A stretch of 48,128 nt of DNA from JBBDWZ01 sp050732575 (GCA_050732575.1 JBOHRF010000009.1:1-48128); one strand, 5' to 3'. Positions 9,101 to 16,941 are shown, counted from the stretch's first letter. Program-made: numbers and translations. The notes: generated from the letters alone by a model not told the origin.

Positions 9101-9612
9101 TTTACTTCCAGGATGTCCTGACTGGTTTCCACCAGGAGCACGTCTGCGCCGCCTTCCACCAGGCCTTTCGCCTGCTGGTAGAATACCGAGACCAGTTCGC
9201 GATATGTGATGTTGCCCAGGGAAGGATCCGACGTGCTGGGCAGCATCCCGCTCGGGCCGATACTGCCAGCCACAAAGCGCGGCCGATCAGAGGAGCTGAA
9301 TTTGTCGGCTACCCGCCGGGCCAGCTGCGCAGCTGCACGGTTGATCTCGATGACCTGATCCTGCAGCGCATATTCACGCAACGTGAGCGGGTTGCTGCGG
9401 AACGTGTTGGTCTCCAGCACATCCGCGCCCGCGCTCAGATACGACGCGTGGATCGATTCGATGGCGTCCGGCCGTGTAATGACCAGGTAGTCATTGCAGC
9501 CTTCCAGGGAAGGACCGCCAAAGTCGGACGCAGTGAGTCCTAGCGCCTGGATGCTCGTGCCCATGGCGCCGTCAAAAACCAGAACTCGTTCTTTCAATAT
9601 GTTCAGGAACAT
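6160..9612 (-). CDS. metH: Cobalamin-dependent methionine synthase
   Basis: 1150 residues in the full MetH order. The homocysteine barrel (1-~320) has VFDGAMGTSIQALGL, the zinc Cys in LNCSVGPEHMR (~225) and VGGCCGTTPEH (~292). The pterin domain (~325-610) contains LIGERVNSQGSRAVK. The cap and B12 domain (~640-880) has DVHDIGKSLVNTILSNNGY, whose His is the lower cobalt ligand (~734). The reactivation domain (~900-1150) ends in RYSWGYPACPDHMQHE. It transfers methyl groups from 5-methyl-THF to homocysteine in the cytosol. The ATG at 9612 is the only reasonable start because family homology begins at residue 5 and an in-frame TGA lies upstream. No clear Shine-Dalgarno is visible; a terminator-like hairpin directly precedes the start. 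Downstream, the metF fusion follows after the broken four-helix-bundle gene. Confidence 0.97.
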   Translation of the reverse strand: MFLNILKERVLVFDGAMGTSIQALGLTASDFGGPSLEGCNDYLVITRPDAIESIHASYLSAGADVLETNTFRSNPLTLREYALQDQVIEINRAAAQLARRVADKFSSSDRPRFVAGSIGPSGMLPSTSDPSLGNITYRELVSVFYQQAKGLVEGGADVLLVETSQDILEVKAQVTGIRRYLHEAGVSRPIQAQVTLDTSERMLLGTDIAAAMVILESLRVDVIGLNCSVGPEHMRQPVRFLCEHSRLPISVIPNAGIPHNEGGKAVYPLSPEELASAHEEFVSKFGVNIVGGCCGTTPEHIRQVVERVWGSKPLPRKPSPVPRVASAITAFNLAQDPPPTLIGERVNSQGSRAVKRMLLADDYESIREIARDQVEGGGHLLDVCVALTERQDESEQMRRLVKLLAQGVEAPLVIDSTEADVIGEALAQYPGRAVVNSINLENGRARIEAVLPHVVEHGAAVIALTIDEQGMAKTAERKLEIARRITDIVTQEYGLEPDALIFDDLTFTLATGDAEFRRSAIETIDGIRRIKAELPGVLTSLGVSNVSFGLAKHARAVLNSVFLHHCVEAGLDLAIVNPAHIKPYAEIDEEDRVLADDLIFDRREDALARFIARFENRAVQEESAVDPTASMDPDQALHWKILHRKKEGIEELVDLAIASHGGGDAGGVYVLNNTLLPAMKEVGDKFGAGELILPFVLQSAEVMKKAVARLETYLDKVEGQTKGKIVLATVFGDVHDIGKSLVNTILSNNGYTVFDLGKQVPVNTIIEKALEVEADAIGLSALLVSTSKQMPLCVQELHARGLRFPVLCGGAAINPSFIRAASFVDAQQSELYGPGVFYCKDAFEGLSTVEALVTPASRERFVSARHQEVLEGVARRAALQEKARAARPGTATGGPRRDVAVPEPAFFGVKTLERLPLADLFRFIDLNTLYRLHWGAKNAKGEEWERLVKEEFEPRLEHYKQEALAAGWARPRAVYGFFPAAAQENDLLIFDPQDADKEIERFDFPRQADRDLLCLSDYFAPTSNGKRDVVALQIVTMGDELLARSEALMKNGDYGEGYFLHGFGVRLAEAAAEYVHRLIRKELTLPMNRGLRYSWGYPACPDHMQHEIVFRLLPAHSLGMDVTELGALVPELTTAALIVHHPEAKYFSTQ

Positions 9613-9618
9613 AAACGC

Positions 9619-9649
9619 AAAAACCCCGCAGCCGGGTCATGGTGCGGGG
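9619..9649 (-). terminator. Intrinsic terminator abutting the metH start
   Basis: On the minus strand CCCCGCA pairs perfectly with TGCGGGG across a 12-nt loop and is followed at once by five T. Its T-run ends 6 nt before the metH ATG. It may end the histidine kinase transcript (stop at 9798), but its position means metH transcription must read through it or be attenuated by it. Confidence 0.75.
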
Positions 9650-9694
9650 CGCAGTCAGCAGACGCGATCATCCCGGCACTTTAGACTTTTGATT

Positions 9695-9711
9695 GGTGGG
9701 CTTAGCCCACC
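9695..9711 (-). other. Hairpin in the metH leader region
   Basis: GGTGGG and CCCACC form a perfect 6-bp stem (8 bp if the loop shrinks to one base) around CTTAG. It lies about halfway between the kinase stop and the metH start and could be part of a leader structure. It matches no SAM, SAH or cobalamin riboswitch core that I recognise. Confidence 0.4.
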
Positions 9712-9797
9712 CGGCGGTAGCAAGCGGCCGCGCAAATCCTTCCGCCGTACAATCATATGTCATTGGGATGGTAAAACCGAACGGCTATCGGCGCAAG

Positions 9798-12176
9798 TCA
9801 GTTTCGTGAAACAGCGCCTGATGATGCCAGGATGGGCACGGTGCCAATCCCCAGGGATTGGCCCCAGCGCAGCGGCAATTCTACGCGAAAGGTGGTGCCT
9901 GTGTTGGCCACGCTGTCCACCGACACTTCACCGCCCAGCAGGCGAGTGAGCCGGCGAGCCACGCTCAAGCCCAGTCCCATGCCACCCACCTGGCGCGTTG
10001 AAGACTGATCCACTTGCCAGAAGGCGTCGAACACCCTGTGCAGGTGCTCATTGGCTATACCGATACCCGTATCGCGCACCAGGAACGTGACCTGCCGCTG
10101 ATCGGCAACGGCCTCCAGTGTGACCTCACCGTGCTCGGTGAATTTGACCGCGTTGGACAGCAGGTTCAGCAGTACCTGGCGCAGCTTGGTGGGATCCGTT
10201 TCCACAACCACGTCGGGCGGCGCAATGACCCGGAACCCCAGCCCCTTCTCTGCTGCCACCGGTTCGATCAGTCCGCCGGCATCGCGCATCAAGGCGGCCA
10301 CTTCCACGCGCTGCGGATGCAATTGCTCGCGCCCGCCTTCCAGCCGGGCAAAGATCAGGATTTGTTCGATGATGCCGAGCAGATGCCAGGCAGCCGTGCG
10401 GATGCGTTCAATGTATACGAGCGCCTTGTCATCGAGCGGGCGCGGCACACCAGCCAGCAACAAATCGGTGTAGCCCATGACGGTGGTCAGTGGTGTCCGC
10501 AGCTCATGGGACATCACGGCCAGGAAGTCGGACTTGGCACGACTGGCCACCACAGCGGCTTCATAGAGGCGAGCGTTTTCTATGGCTACGGCCGCGCGGT
10601 TTGCCAGTTCCTCGGCAGTGCGCAGATCGTTAGACGTGAAGACGCGATCCGCTTCGGTGGATACCATGGAAAGCGCGCCCAGAATCCGGCCGTGGGCAAC
10701 CAGGGGCACAAAGAGAGCGGAACGCAAGCCGATCTCATCGAGCAAGGCGAGGTGTCGCGAATCGAGGGCCAACGCGCTGCGAAACTGGTCGGACACATGC
10801 GGCACGAGCTTCGATTGGCCGGTGCGAATGACCTCGAGCACGCCCGGATTGGCCGCCGGGGCATTGGGATAGCGGCGCATGATCTCCCGGATCAGGTTCT
10901 CTTTCCGCGCATCAACGTGGGCGGCTTCCAGCCTGCGAATTGCACCGTCTTCATCGACCAGGTCAACCACACAACCGTCTGCGAGTGTGGGTACGGCCAG
11001 CCGTGCGACCGTGCGAATGGTTGATTCCACGTCAAGCGTGGCGGCCAGAGCCGCACTGGCAACGGCCAGGAATCGATGCTCTTCCTCAATGGTTTTGCGT
11101 GTGGTCAGGTCAGTCACAATGCGCACGACACCCATGGGCGATCCGTCTTCCGCCGTGATGGGTGCATCGGCCAGGGCGGCCGAGAACGTGGTGCCGTTCT
11201 TGGACAGCATGAGGCCTTCACCTAACCACGGCTTACCCGTGCGCAGCCGAGCCAGCAGCTTGGACTCTTCTGCCTCGCTTTGGCCGGCGTGGGTCATGCG
11301 TATGCGCGCCCGGCCCACCACCTCTTCGGCCGTCCAACCGAAAACCCGCTCGGCCGCCCGATTCCAGTAGATGATGGTGCCGTCCGGATCCGCAGCCAGC
11401 ACTGCCTGAGCAATGGCGTCCAGCAGACGCGTTTGAAAGCGAATCGACGCCTGCGCTCGGCGACGGGCCGTGATGTCACGGAAATAGACGGTGTAGTCGT
11501 TGCCGGCCGGATAAACCCGGATCTCGAACCAACGATCGGTCAGAGCAAAGTAATCCTCCACCTCTACTGGGACGCCGGTCTCAAACGCATGGGCCAGCGT
11601 TTTGTGAATCGAGCTGCCGCGCGCCGGGTGAAACAGGGCGAGAGCGTTGGCACCCACCATGCGCTCGCGCGTCACATTCAGGATCTGCTCGGCCCGGCGA
11701 TTGGCAAACGTGATGCGCCAATCACGCGTGATGGTGATGAAGCCGTCCGTCATGGTATCCAGGATGCGCGCGGAACGCTCGCGTTCGCGGTCCGCCACGT
11801 CACGCAGTTCGCGCTCCTGTTCGATCACCCGCTTCAGCCGGTTGCGCAAACCACCGGCTAGCAGCGCAGCCATGAGCAACAGCACGGCGATCACAACGTC
11901 ATTACGCAAATCTGCGGCACTGAAGCTCGAGCCGCGGTGCGCAAGCGCAAAATGCAGGATATAGCCAATGGCCAGCGCGGCATTGAGCAATCCAGACAGA
12001 ATGCCTTCACGGAACGCGGCCAAGCCTATGGCAAGAATGAGAATGACGCCCGGATCGGAAAGATACAGCCGTGAATTGGACACCAGCTCCAGCAACGCGA
12101 TCGTGACCAACGTTACCAGCCAGGCCCAGCGGTGTACGGGCGCCAGCCAGGGTCGGGAGCGCAGATCCATGCTCAT
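9798..12176 (-). CDS. Membrane PAS-PAS-GAF sensor histidine kinase
   Basis: 792 residues. Four hydrophobic segments (about 18-35, 43-60, 65-80, 94-110) form an N-terminal membrane sensor, then a helical linker, PAS1 (~135-235), PAS2 (~248-360), GAF (~370-540), HisKA with SHELRTPLTTVMGY (His557), and HATPase with LLNLLSNAVKFTE, DTGIGI and GGMGLGLSVARRL. All kinase boxes look intact, so autophosphorylation is expected. No receiver domain is attached and no response regulator is adjacent; the nearest is the single-domain protein at 42242. The ATG overlaps the stop of the M24 aminopeptidase gene (ATGA, 12176-12173), so both are co-translated. The signal is unknown. Confidence 0.93.
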   Translation of the reverse strand: MSMDLRSRPWLAPVHRWAWLVTLVTIALLELVSNSRLYLSDPGVILILAIGLAAFREGILSGLLNAALAIGYILHFALAHRGSSFSAADLRNDVVIAVLLLMAALLAGGLRNRLKRVIEQERELRDVADRERERSARILDTMTDGFITITRDWRITFANRRAEQILNVTRERMVGANALALFHPARGSSIHKTLAHAFETGVPVEVEDYFALTDRWFEIRVYPAGNDYTVYFRDITARRRAQASIRFQTRLLDAIAQAVLAADPDGTIIYWNRAAERVFGWTAEEVVGRARIRMTHAGQSEAEESKLLARLRTGKPWLGEGLMLSKNGTTFSAALADAPITAEDGSPMGVVRIVTDLTTRKTIEEEHRFLAVASAALAATLDVESTIRTVARLAVPTLADGCVVDLVDEDGAIRRLEAAHVDARKENLIREIMRRYPNAPAANPGVLEVIRTGQSKLVPHVSDQFRSALALDSRHLALLDEIGLRSALFVPLVAHGRILGALSMVSTEADRVFTSNDLRTAEELANRAAVAIENARLYEAAVVASRAKSDFLAVMSHELRTPLTTVMGYTDLLLAGVPRPLDDKALVYIERIRTAAWHLLGIIEQILIFARLEGGREQLHPQRVEVAALMRDAGGLIEPVAAEKGLGFRVIAPPDVVVETDPTKLRQVLLNLLSNAVKFTEHGEVTLEAVADQRQVTFLVRDTGIGIANEHLHRVFDAFWQVDQSSTRQVGGMGLGLSVARRLTRLLGGEVSVDSVANTGTTFRVELPLRWGQSLGIGTVPILASSGAVSRN

Positions 12177-13531
12177 GCACGCCGCTTCTGCATCAGGGCC
12201 TCAATATCGTGCGCGCGCACGGGCAGGGCCGCAGTAAGTACCTCGCAGCTGCTATCCGTAATCAAGATATCGTCCTCGATGCGTACCCCGCAGCCACGCA
12301 ACTCGGTGGGCGCTCGCTCACAATGTTGCGGGATGTAAAGCCCGGGCTCGACCGTGAGTACCATGCCGGGCTGAAGCGGGCGACCGCCCGTGCGCAGCGC
12401 ATACGCACCCACATCATGCACATCCAATCCCAGCCAGTGTGAGGTCTTGTGCGGAATGAATTGCCGATAACTCGCTTCATCATCTCGTGCCTGATCCAGA
12501 TTCTTGCCATCGATCATATCCAGTTCGAACAGCACATTCAACAGCGGTTCCAGCGCCCCGCGGTGCAGGTCGTCCACGGTGGCACCAGGCCGGGCCGCGG
12601 CAATGGCAGCATCGTGCGCGTGCAACACAGCATCGTAAACTACACGCTGCCGGGCCGAGAAGTGGCCGCTCACAGGAAAGGTACGCGAAATGTCGCCGCA
12701 ATACATCTGATAGCGCGCTCCGGCATCGATCAGTACCAGCTGGCCAGCCTGCAGCGCGCAGTCATTGCGCACGTAGTGCAACACGGTGGCGTTAGCGCCC
12801 GCAGCCACGATCGTGGGAAAAGCGCAGCCATCCGCACCGCGCTTGCGGAATCCGGCATCGAGCGCCGCCTCGATTTCCCATTCGCCATGGCCCGCTTCAA
12901 TCCAGGGCAGAGCATCGAAAAAGCCGGCCACCGAGAGCTCGGCCGCACGGCGCACCTGTGCGATCTCGTATTCATCTTTGATCACGCGCAGCTCGTCCAG
13001 CAGAACACCGGGGTCCGTCAACGTGTGCGGACCTTTGCCGCTGCGCGCACGCGTGCTGCGCCCACGGGCCAGCGCGTGCGACAATAATTCGACCAGCTGG
13101 GGGTGCGCGCTGTCCAGACGCGCGTAAATGACATCGGTATCAGCAAGCAACGCGGGCAATCGTTCGGCCAGCTCCTGTATTGGGTGCGCTTCGTCCGCAC
13201 CAAAGACTGCGCGCGCCGCCTCCGCGCCCCCTCGTGCGCCCGCCCAGCGTTCGCGCTCCGGATCGCGTGGCCGTACGAACATTGTGTAAGGCGGTTCCGC
13301 GCCCGGACGCAGCACAACCACCGCCTCCGGCTCCCGGTATCCAGTCAGGTAATACAATTCGGGATTCACGATGTACCGGATCTCGGTGTCCCGTCCGAGT
13401 TGCCGCTCAGGGTAGGCGGCGAGCACCAGCGCAGAATGTTCGCCCAGCGCGGACAGCACGCGCTCGCGCCGGCCGCGGTAGAGGTCGCGCGGCTCTAGGG
13501 CAAGCTGGTGGGTTGCAATCGGATGTGCCAT
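12173..13531 (-). CDS. M24-family Xaa-Pro aminopeptidase
   Basis: About 452 residues with an N-terminal aminopeptidase-P domain (RYIVNPELYYLTGYREPEA) and a C-terminal creatinase-fold domain. The five metal ligands can be seen: two Asp in LIDAGARYQMYCGDISRTF, His in HKTSHWLGLDVHDVG, Glu in LTVEPGLYIP and Glu in GVRIEDDILIT. It would remove N-terminal residues preceding proline, in the cytoplasm since no signal peptide is visible. The ATG at 13531 is chosen because homology begins there; upstream in-frame sequence reads through the neighbouring gene. It overlaps the upstream lipoprotein gene by 37 bp and the downstream kinase by 4 bp. PepP is the nearest named relative. Confidence 0.92.
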   Translation of the reverse strand: MAHPIATHQLALEPRDLYRGRRERVLSALGEHSALVLAAYPERQLGRDTEIRYIVNPELYYLTGYREPEAVVVLRPGAEPPYTMFVRPRDPERERWAGARGGAEAARAVFGADEAHPIQELAERLPALLADTDVIYARLDSAHPQLVELLSHALARGRSTRARSGKGPHTLTDPGVLLDELRVIKDEYEIAQVRRAAELSVAGFFDALPWIEAGHGEWEIEAALDAGFRKRGADGCAFPTIVAAGANATVLHYVRNDCALQAGQLVLIDAGARYQMYCGDISRTFPVSGHFSARQRVVYDAVLHAHDAAIAAARPGATVDDLHRGALEPLLNVLFELDMIDGKNLDQARDDEASYRQFIPHKTSHWLGLDVHDVGAYALRTGGRPLQPGMVLTVEPGLYIPQHCERAPTELRGCGVRIEDDILITDSSCEVLTAALPVRAHDIEALMQKRRA

Positions 13532-14211
13532 CGAATGCGCAGATTCACCGCTAGCGAATGAAGATAGTCTCCCGGCGCCGGCCGATACGTGCCGGTGAGA
13601 TAATACGTCAGGTAGGCGCTCATGCGCTCGCTGCGCCCGGCCGGGACCCAGTGCGCTGGAATGCGCAGAGTGGTAGGTGGTGCTCCGGCCGCGCTGATTC
13701 TGAAGGAGGCGGAGTCGCGCACCAGTTCTAGGATCCACAGACGCTGGTCTGGCTCCGGCTGCGCGCCGCCCGGCTCCACGACCAGATGCAACATGAGTTC
13801 TTCACCTACCCGCGCTACCACGGTGTCCGGGTCAGCGCGCTCGAGCGCGAACCAGGCGACTACCGGTGGCGGTGCGCTCACGCCTGTGACTTGAGGTGGC
13901 TGAATGCGCAGGGGCCGCACGAATGCGACTGGATCGTTCACCCTGGTGTTGACCGAATAGAGGCGCGTCCCGTTCCGGCGCACGTTGCTAGGCACGAACT
14001 CCAAGCCGGAAACCCGGAGCGTGTCGTCGGGCACGTTGCGGTTCAGCCCGTCCACGGTGAGCGAAGGCACCAGGATCGCGTTCGTGTGCAACTGTCCGGT
14101 CTCGTCCAGGTTGAGATTCATTTGCAACACGGCCGGCGCGCCCGCCTCGGGCAAGTCGGGTTCGATGAAGTCGAGGCAGCCACTGAAGAGGACCGTGGCG
14201 CATGTCAGCAA
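13495..14211 (-). CDS. Hypothetical lipoprotein
   Basis: The protein starts with a hydrophobic run ending in the lipobox LFSGC, followed by an acidic linker and a ~220-residue beta-rich region. I recognise no family. Cys after the lipobox predicts lipidation and an envelope location. The start is unclear: no ATG or GTG lies at a suitable place, the frame remains open upstream into the preceding gene, and the TTG at 14211 gives a very short signal peptide. The basic stretch RQQLR just before the TTG would make a better n-region, so the true start may be an unusual codon about 12 residues earlier, such as the ATA at 14247. It follows the HExxH gene by about 20 bp and probably shares its transcript. 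Confidence 0.65.
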   Translation of the reverse strand: MLTCATVLFSGCLDFIEPDLPEAGAPAVLQMNLNLDETGQLHTNAILVPSLTVDGLNRNVPDDTLRVSGLEFVPSNVRRNGTRLYSVNTRVNDPVAFVRPLRIQPPQVTGVSAPPPVVAWFALERADPDTVVARVGEELMLHLVVEPGGAQPEPDQRLWILELVRDSASFRISAAGAPPTTLRIPAHWVPAGRSERMSAYLTYYLTGTYRPAPGDYLHSLAVNLRIRWHIRLQPTSLP

Positions 14212-14231
14212 CGCAAATCGGAGTTGCTGCC

Positions 14232-15107
14232 TTAGCGGGAGAAGTATATGGCCTCCAGCTCCCAGGGCCGGTCGGAGTGACGATCGAAGAGATGGGTCAG
14301 AATACCCAGGAACTCCGCGCTCCAGTTGAAGTCCAACCGACGCGTGACGCTTTTGCCATAGGGCAGTCGGTTCAGCAGCCACGCTTCGCCCGGCTCCAGC
14401 CAAGTATGCAGGATCTGGTCTTCCTGCAGCACGTGAATCCGCTCGTGCGCGGCCACGCGCTCCAGAAAGACACTGCCCCAGGCAGGTACGTCGCTGAGAA
14501 GAATGATGCTGGCGGAAGTGACGCCGCCCGCGTGCAGGCGGTTGCTGCTATCCACGATCAGCTTGTTTCGTGTGCGGAATACCGCGGTTCCGGTCGACAG
14601 CGATTCCGCGATCTTCAGGTCCAACTCGCGCTCGGCAATGCCCCAGGCGATCCAGGCCGAGGCCACGACATCCAGGCTGGCGTCGAATTTCCTGGCGCGC
14701 GGCATCACCTGCAGGCGCAGCGGACCGATGGGGAATGTAAGCTGCTCGAACATGGGCCTGGCTTCGCTGGCATTGCGAATGACCGAAGATCCGACCGCCG
14801 CCACTTCCCGACCTATCAGGCCGGCGCCGTCAAAGCGCTGGCTGGCCATACGCCTGCCCGCATAGGCAAACACGCCGCCCAGCGCGCCGCGCGTGAAACC
14901 ATCTTTGAAAGAACCGCCACGCAGCTCTTGCAGCAGACCTGCCGTTAGTGCGCCCAGCATGGCATTCGCGCTGAGCGCTGTCACGTGCCCTGCCCAGCCG
15001 GGAGCTCGAACGCCATATACAATGGTGTCTCGCGACTCGGTCTCTTGAACCTGCGCCGGCAGCAACTGCGGCCAGGCAAAAGCGAACGCCAGGGCGCAGG
15101 CAAACAA
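14232..15107 (-). CDS. Secreted or envelope protein with an HExxH metallopeptidase-like motif
   Basis: About 290 residues: a signal-peptide-like start (FACALAFAFAWPQLLPAQ), a glycine-rich segment with possible membrane helices, then ERVAAHERIHVLQEDQ containing HExxH, and PWELEA near the C-terminus, about 60 residues later. HExxH with a downstream ELEA-type glutamate is the arrangement of gluzincin zinc peptidases; activity here is inferred. Starts are uncertain: TTG at 15107 is the first standard choice, while a CTG at 15116 would overlap the upstream stop (CTGA) and give a better basic n-region (MKPLFAC...). It sits between an Nfu_N gene and a lipoprotein gene, all on the minus strand. I do not recognise a named family. 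Confidence 0.65.
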   Translation of the reverse strand: MFACALAFAFAWPQLLPAQVQETESRDTIVYGVRAPGWAGHVTALSANAMLGALTAGLLQELRGGSFKDGFTRGALGGVFAYAGRRMASQRFDGAGLIGREVAAVGSSVIRNASEARPMFEQLTFPIGPLRLQVMPRARKFDASLDVVASAWIAWGIAERELDLKIAESLSTGTAVFRTRNKLIVDSSNRLHAGGVTSASIILLSDVPAWGSVFLERVAAHERIHVLQEDQILHTWLEPGEAWLLNRLPYGKSVTRRLDFNWSAEFLGILTHLFDRHSDRPWELEAIYFSR

Positions 15108-15112
15108 TGGCT

Positions 15113-15388
15113 TCAGTGGAGTGCTTCCTGGAGTGAGGAAACGATTCGTGGCACCAACTCGTCCCACGCCGCATCGGGCGTTTTGATGACGGTCACGAAG
15201 TCTGCCACCATGAAGATGCTCTGAATACCAGCAATCGTGAAGAGGGGTTCGGCAATGGGATCACCACGCGCGGCTTCTGCACTGCTCACCGTGCGCGATG
15301 CCGATCCGGCCACCACAGGTCGACCGAGTGAGAACTTCATGGCGTTTGGATTGGGCGTGCGCTGGACACGCACATCGATAGGGTTCAT
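15113..15388 (-). CDS. Stand-alone Nfu N-terminal domain protein
   Basis: This 91-residue protein consists almost only of the Nfu_N domain: RVQRTPNPNAMKFSLGRPVV at the start and IAGIQSIFMVADFVTVIK in the second half. In full Nfu proteins this domain precedes a CxxC domain that carries an Fe-S cluster; here there is no cysteine pair and no second domain, so it cannot hold a cluster by itself. It may help deliver clusters together with another scaffold. The ATG at 15388 fits the family start. It heads a minus-strand group with the HExxH gene and is divergent from thyX. Confidence 0.85.
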   Translation of the reverse strand: MNPIDVRVQRTPNPNAMKFSLGRPVVAGSASRTVSSAEAARGDPIAEPLFTIAGIQSIFMVADFVTVIKTPDAAWDELVPRIVSSLQEALH

Positions 15389-15505
15389 ACGTCATCTTGA
15401 CCGCCCCGTTCCACTCTCGCAAGCCGACCGCCCGCTCCTTGCCGCCTCCTCTGGAAACGCCGTAGCTTGCGCCCCCCATCACCCCCCACCCGTGGAGCGG
15501 CAAGG

Positions 15506-16282
15506 ATGCACATATTTCGCGCGCCGAAGATCACGCTGCTGGCCCGGCAGGATTACCTTGGCGCTGCCCACGTGCAGTGGAAGAGCGACACCGAGGTGCC
15601 CGCTCAAACCGTTACTGAATTCGCCGGTCGCCTCTGCTATCTCAGCTTTGGCGCTGATGCCGGAATCGAAGGCGGCCACAAACTGATTGCCGGTCGCACG
15701 ACCAATCGCGAATACCTGGCCAACATCCTGAAAACGCGTCACGGCAGTGTGCTCGAACACGCCGTGTGGACATTCCTGTTCGAAGGCGTCAGTCGCGCAC
15801 TCACCCACGAGCTGGTTCGCCATCGACACCTGTCTTATTCCCAGCTCAGCCAACGCTATGTTGATGAATCGGAAGTGGCTTTCGTGTTGCCACCCGAGAT
15901 TCCACCGGAAGGCGAGACCTTCGAGTTGTTCCGCCAAAGCTGCGCACGCGCGCTCGATGACTACCGTCAGCTATTGCAGCGCATCGAAGCTCAGGTCAAG
16001 GACGAGCCGTCCGCCACGTTGCGCCGCAAACGCGCCCGCCAAACTGCGCGCAGTGTCCTGCCCAACGCTACAGAAACCAAAATCGTGGTAACCGGTAACG
16101 CGCGCGCCTGGCGTCACTTCATCGAGTTGCGCGGCTCGGAAACCGCGGAAACGGAAATCCGGATTCTGGCGGTCAAAGTGTTGGACGCGCTCAAGGCCGA
16201 GGCACCGTCATTGTTTGGCGACTATCAAATCGTAGAGCGCAGCGGCATGCAGGTGGTGGAAACGGAGTTCCGCAGCGTGTGA
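15506..16282 (+). CDS. thyX: FAD-dependent thymidylate synthase
   Basis: 258 residues. The ThyX signature RHRxxSxxxxSxR is exact in RHRHLSYSQLSQR (about residues 105-117), and ELVRHR, RSVLPNATET and RAWRHFIELR occur where expected. ThyX makes dTMP from dUMP with methylene-THF, NADPH and FAD as a tetramer, replacing ThyA. The ATG at 15506 starts MHIFRAPKITLLARQDY, as in relatives; an in-frame ATG at 15467 would add 13 proline- and arginine-rich residues. Only a weak GCAAGG precedes it. The stop codon is embedded in the first unit of the repeat array at 16281. Confidence 0.97.
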   Translation: MHIFRAPKITLLARQDYLGAAHVQWKSDTEVPAQTVTEFAGRLCYLSFGADAGIEGGHKLIAGRTTNREYLANILKTRHGSVLEHAVWTFLFEGVSRALTHELVRHRHLSYSQLSQRYVDESEVAFVLPPEIPPEGETFELFRQSCARALDDYRQLLQRIEAQVKDEPSATLRRKRARQTARSVLPNATETKIVVTGNARAWRHFIELRGSETAETEIRILAVKVLDALKAEAPSLFGDYQIVERSGMQVVETEFRSV

Positions 16283-16428
16283 CGCGGGACGCGGGACGCG
16301 GGACGCGTAACCTCGGAGAGCAGTTGCCCGCTGGGTAGTCGTTGTTCCCAAGCGCAGCATTGCGCGTTGAGGCAGAGATCCAGCCAGCGCGTGACCGTTG
16401 GCGGCCGTTACGCGTTACGCGTCACGTC
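16281..16428. repeat. Inverted heptamer arrays between thyX and the DksA-type gene
   Basis: The left array is GACGCGG three times, then GACGCGT (16281-16308) followed by AAC. The right array is GTTACGC, GTTACGC, GTCACGT (16407-16427). GACGCGTAAC (16302-16311) and GTTACGCGTC (16414-16423) are exact inverted copies. The left array includes the thyX stop, and the right array runs into the stop of the convergent gene (16429-16427). The ~95 bp in between hold no recognisable gene. Confidence 0.75.
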
Positions 16429-16825
16429 AGGCCGCCTCTCCGGAGGTTGCCGGCTCGATGCGCTCTTCCTGCAAGCGCTGGCATTCCAAACAGAACCGGG
16501 CCCAGGGCACCAAATCGAGTCGTTCGAAGGCTATCTCGTTGCCGCAGTTGACACACTTGCCGAAGCGCGCCGGCTCCTTGTAGAGCGTGCGCAGTGCAAC
16601 ATCGATGTCGATCAGCAAGCGACCTTCTTTGCTGAGCAGCAGGAAACTCTGCTCCTGCTCCATGGTGTCTGTGCCTTCATCGGCAAGGTGCAGCGGATAC
16701 GTTGTGAGATCGCCGTCCGCATCCGGCGGAGACATGCTGCTGTCCAGATGGCGTAGCGCCTTCAACACGCGTTCGCGTTCCTTCAACAACCGCTTCTCCA
16801 GGTGGTCCAATTCGCTCTTTTTCAT
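16427..16825 (-). CDS. DksA/TraR-type zinc finger protein
   Basis: 132 residues: a long N-terminal coiled coil (MKKSELDHLEKRLLKERERV...), an acidic central stretch, then a four-cysteine zinc finger CVNCGNEIAFERLDLVPWAR followed by FCLECQ (spacing CxxC-17-CxxC). This is the layout of DksA-like proteins that insert a coiled coil in the RNA polymerase secondary channel and adjust transcription with ppGpp. At the coiled-coil tip DksA has acidic residues; here the loop reads SPPDADGDLTT. The ATG at 16825 is chosen over an upstream frame that lacks homology. It converges on thyX across the repeat arrays. Confidence 0.88.
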   Translation of the reverse strand: MKKSELDHLEKRLLKERERVLKALRHLDSSMSPPDADGDLTTYPLHLADEGTDTMEQEQSFLLLSKEGRLLIDIDVALRTLYKEPARFGKCVNCGNEIAFERLDLVPWARFCLECQRLQEERIEPATSGEAA

Positions 16826-16941
16826 GCCTCTGCTTCTACAGGGTGATCCGATGTGCACGATGCGTATGGTGTCAACGTAGTCGGGCAATAACCATTCCGC
16901 ACCCCCGGCCTTGGCACAGTAACAGACAGAATGCGCGGCCG

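Noticed and set aside
9613..9797. SAM, SAH or cobalamin riboswitch upstream of metH
   Set aside because: Hairpins are present, but none of the conserved core sequences of these classes could be found; only a possible attenuator is reported.
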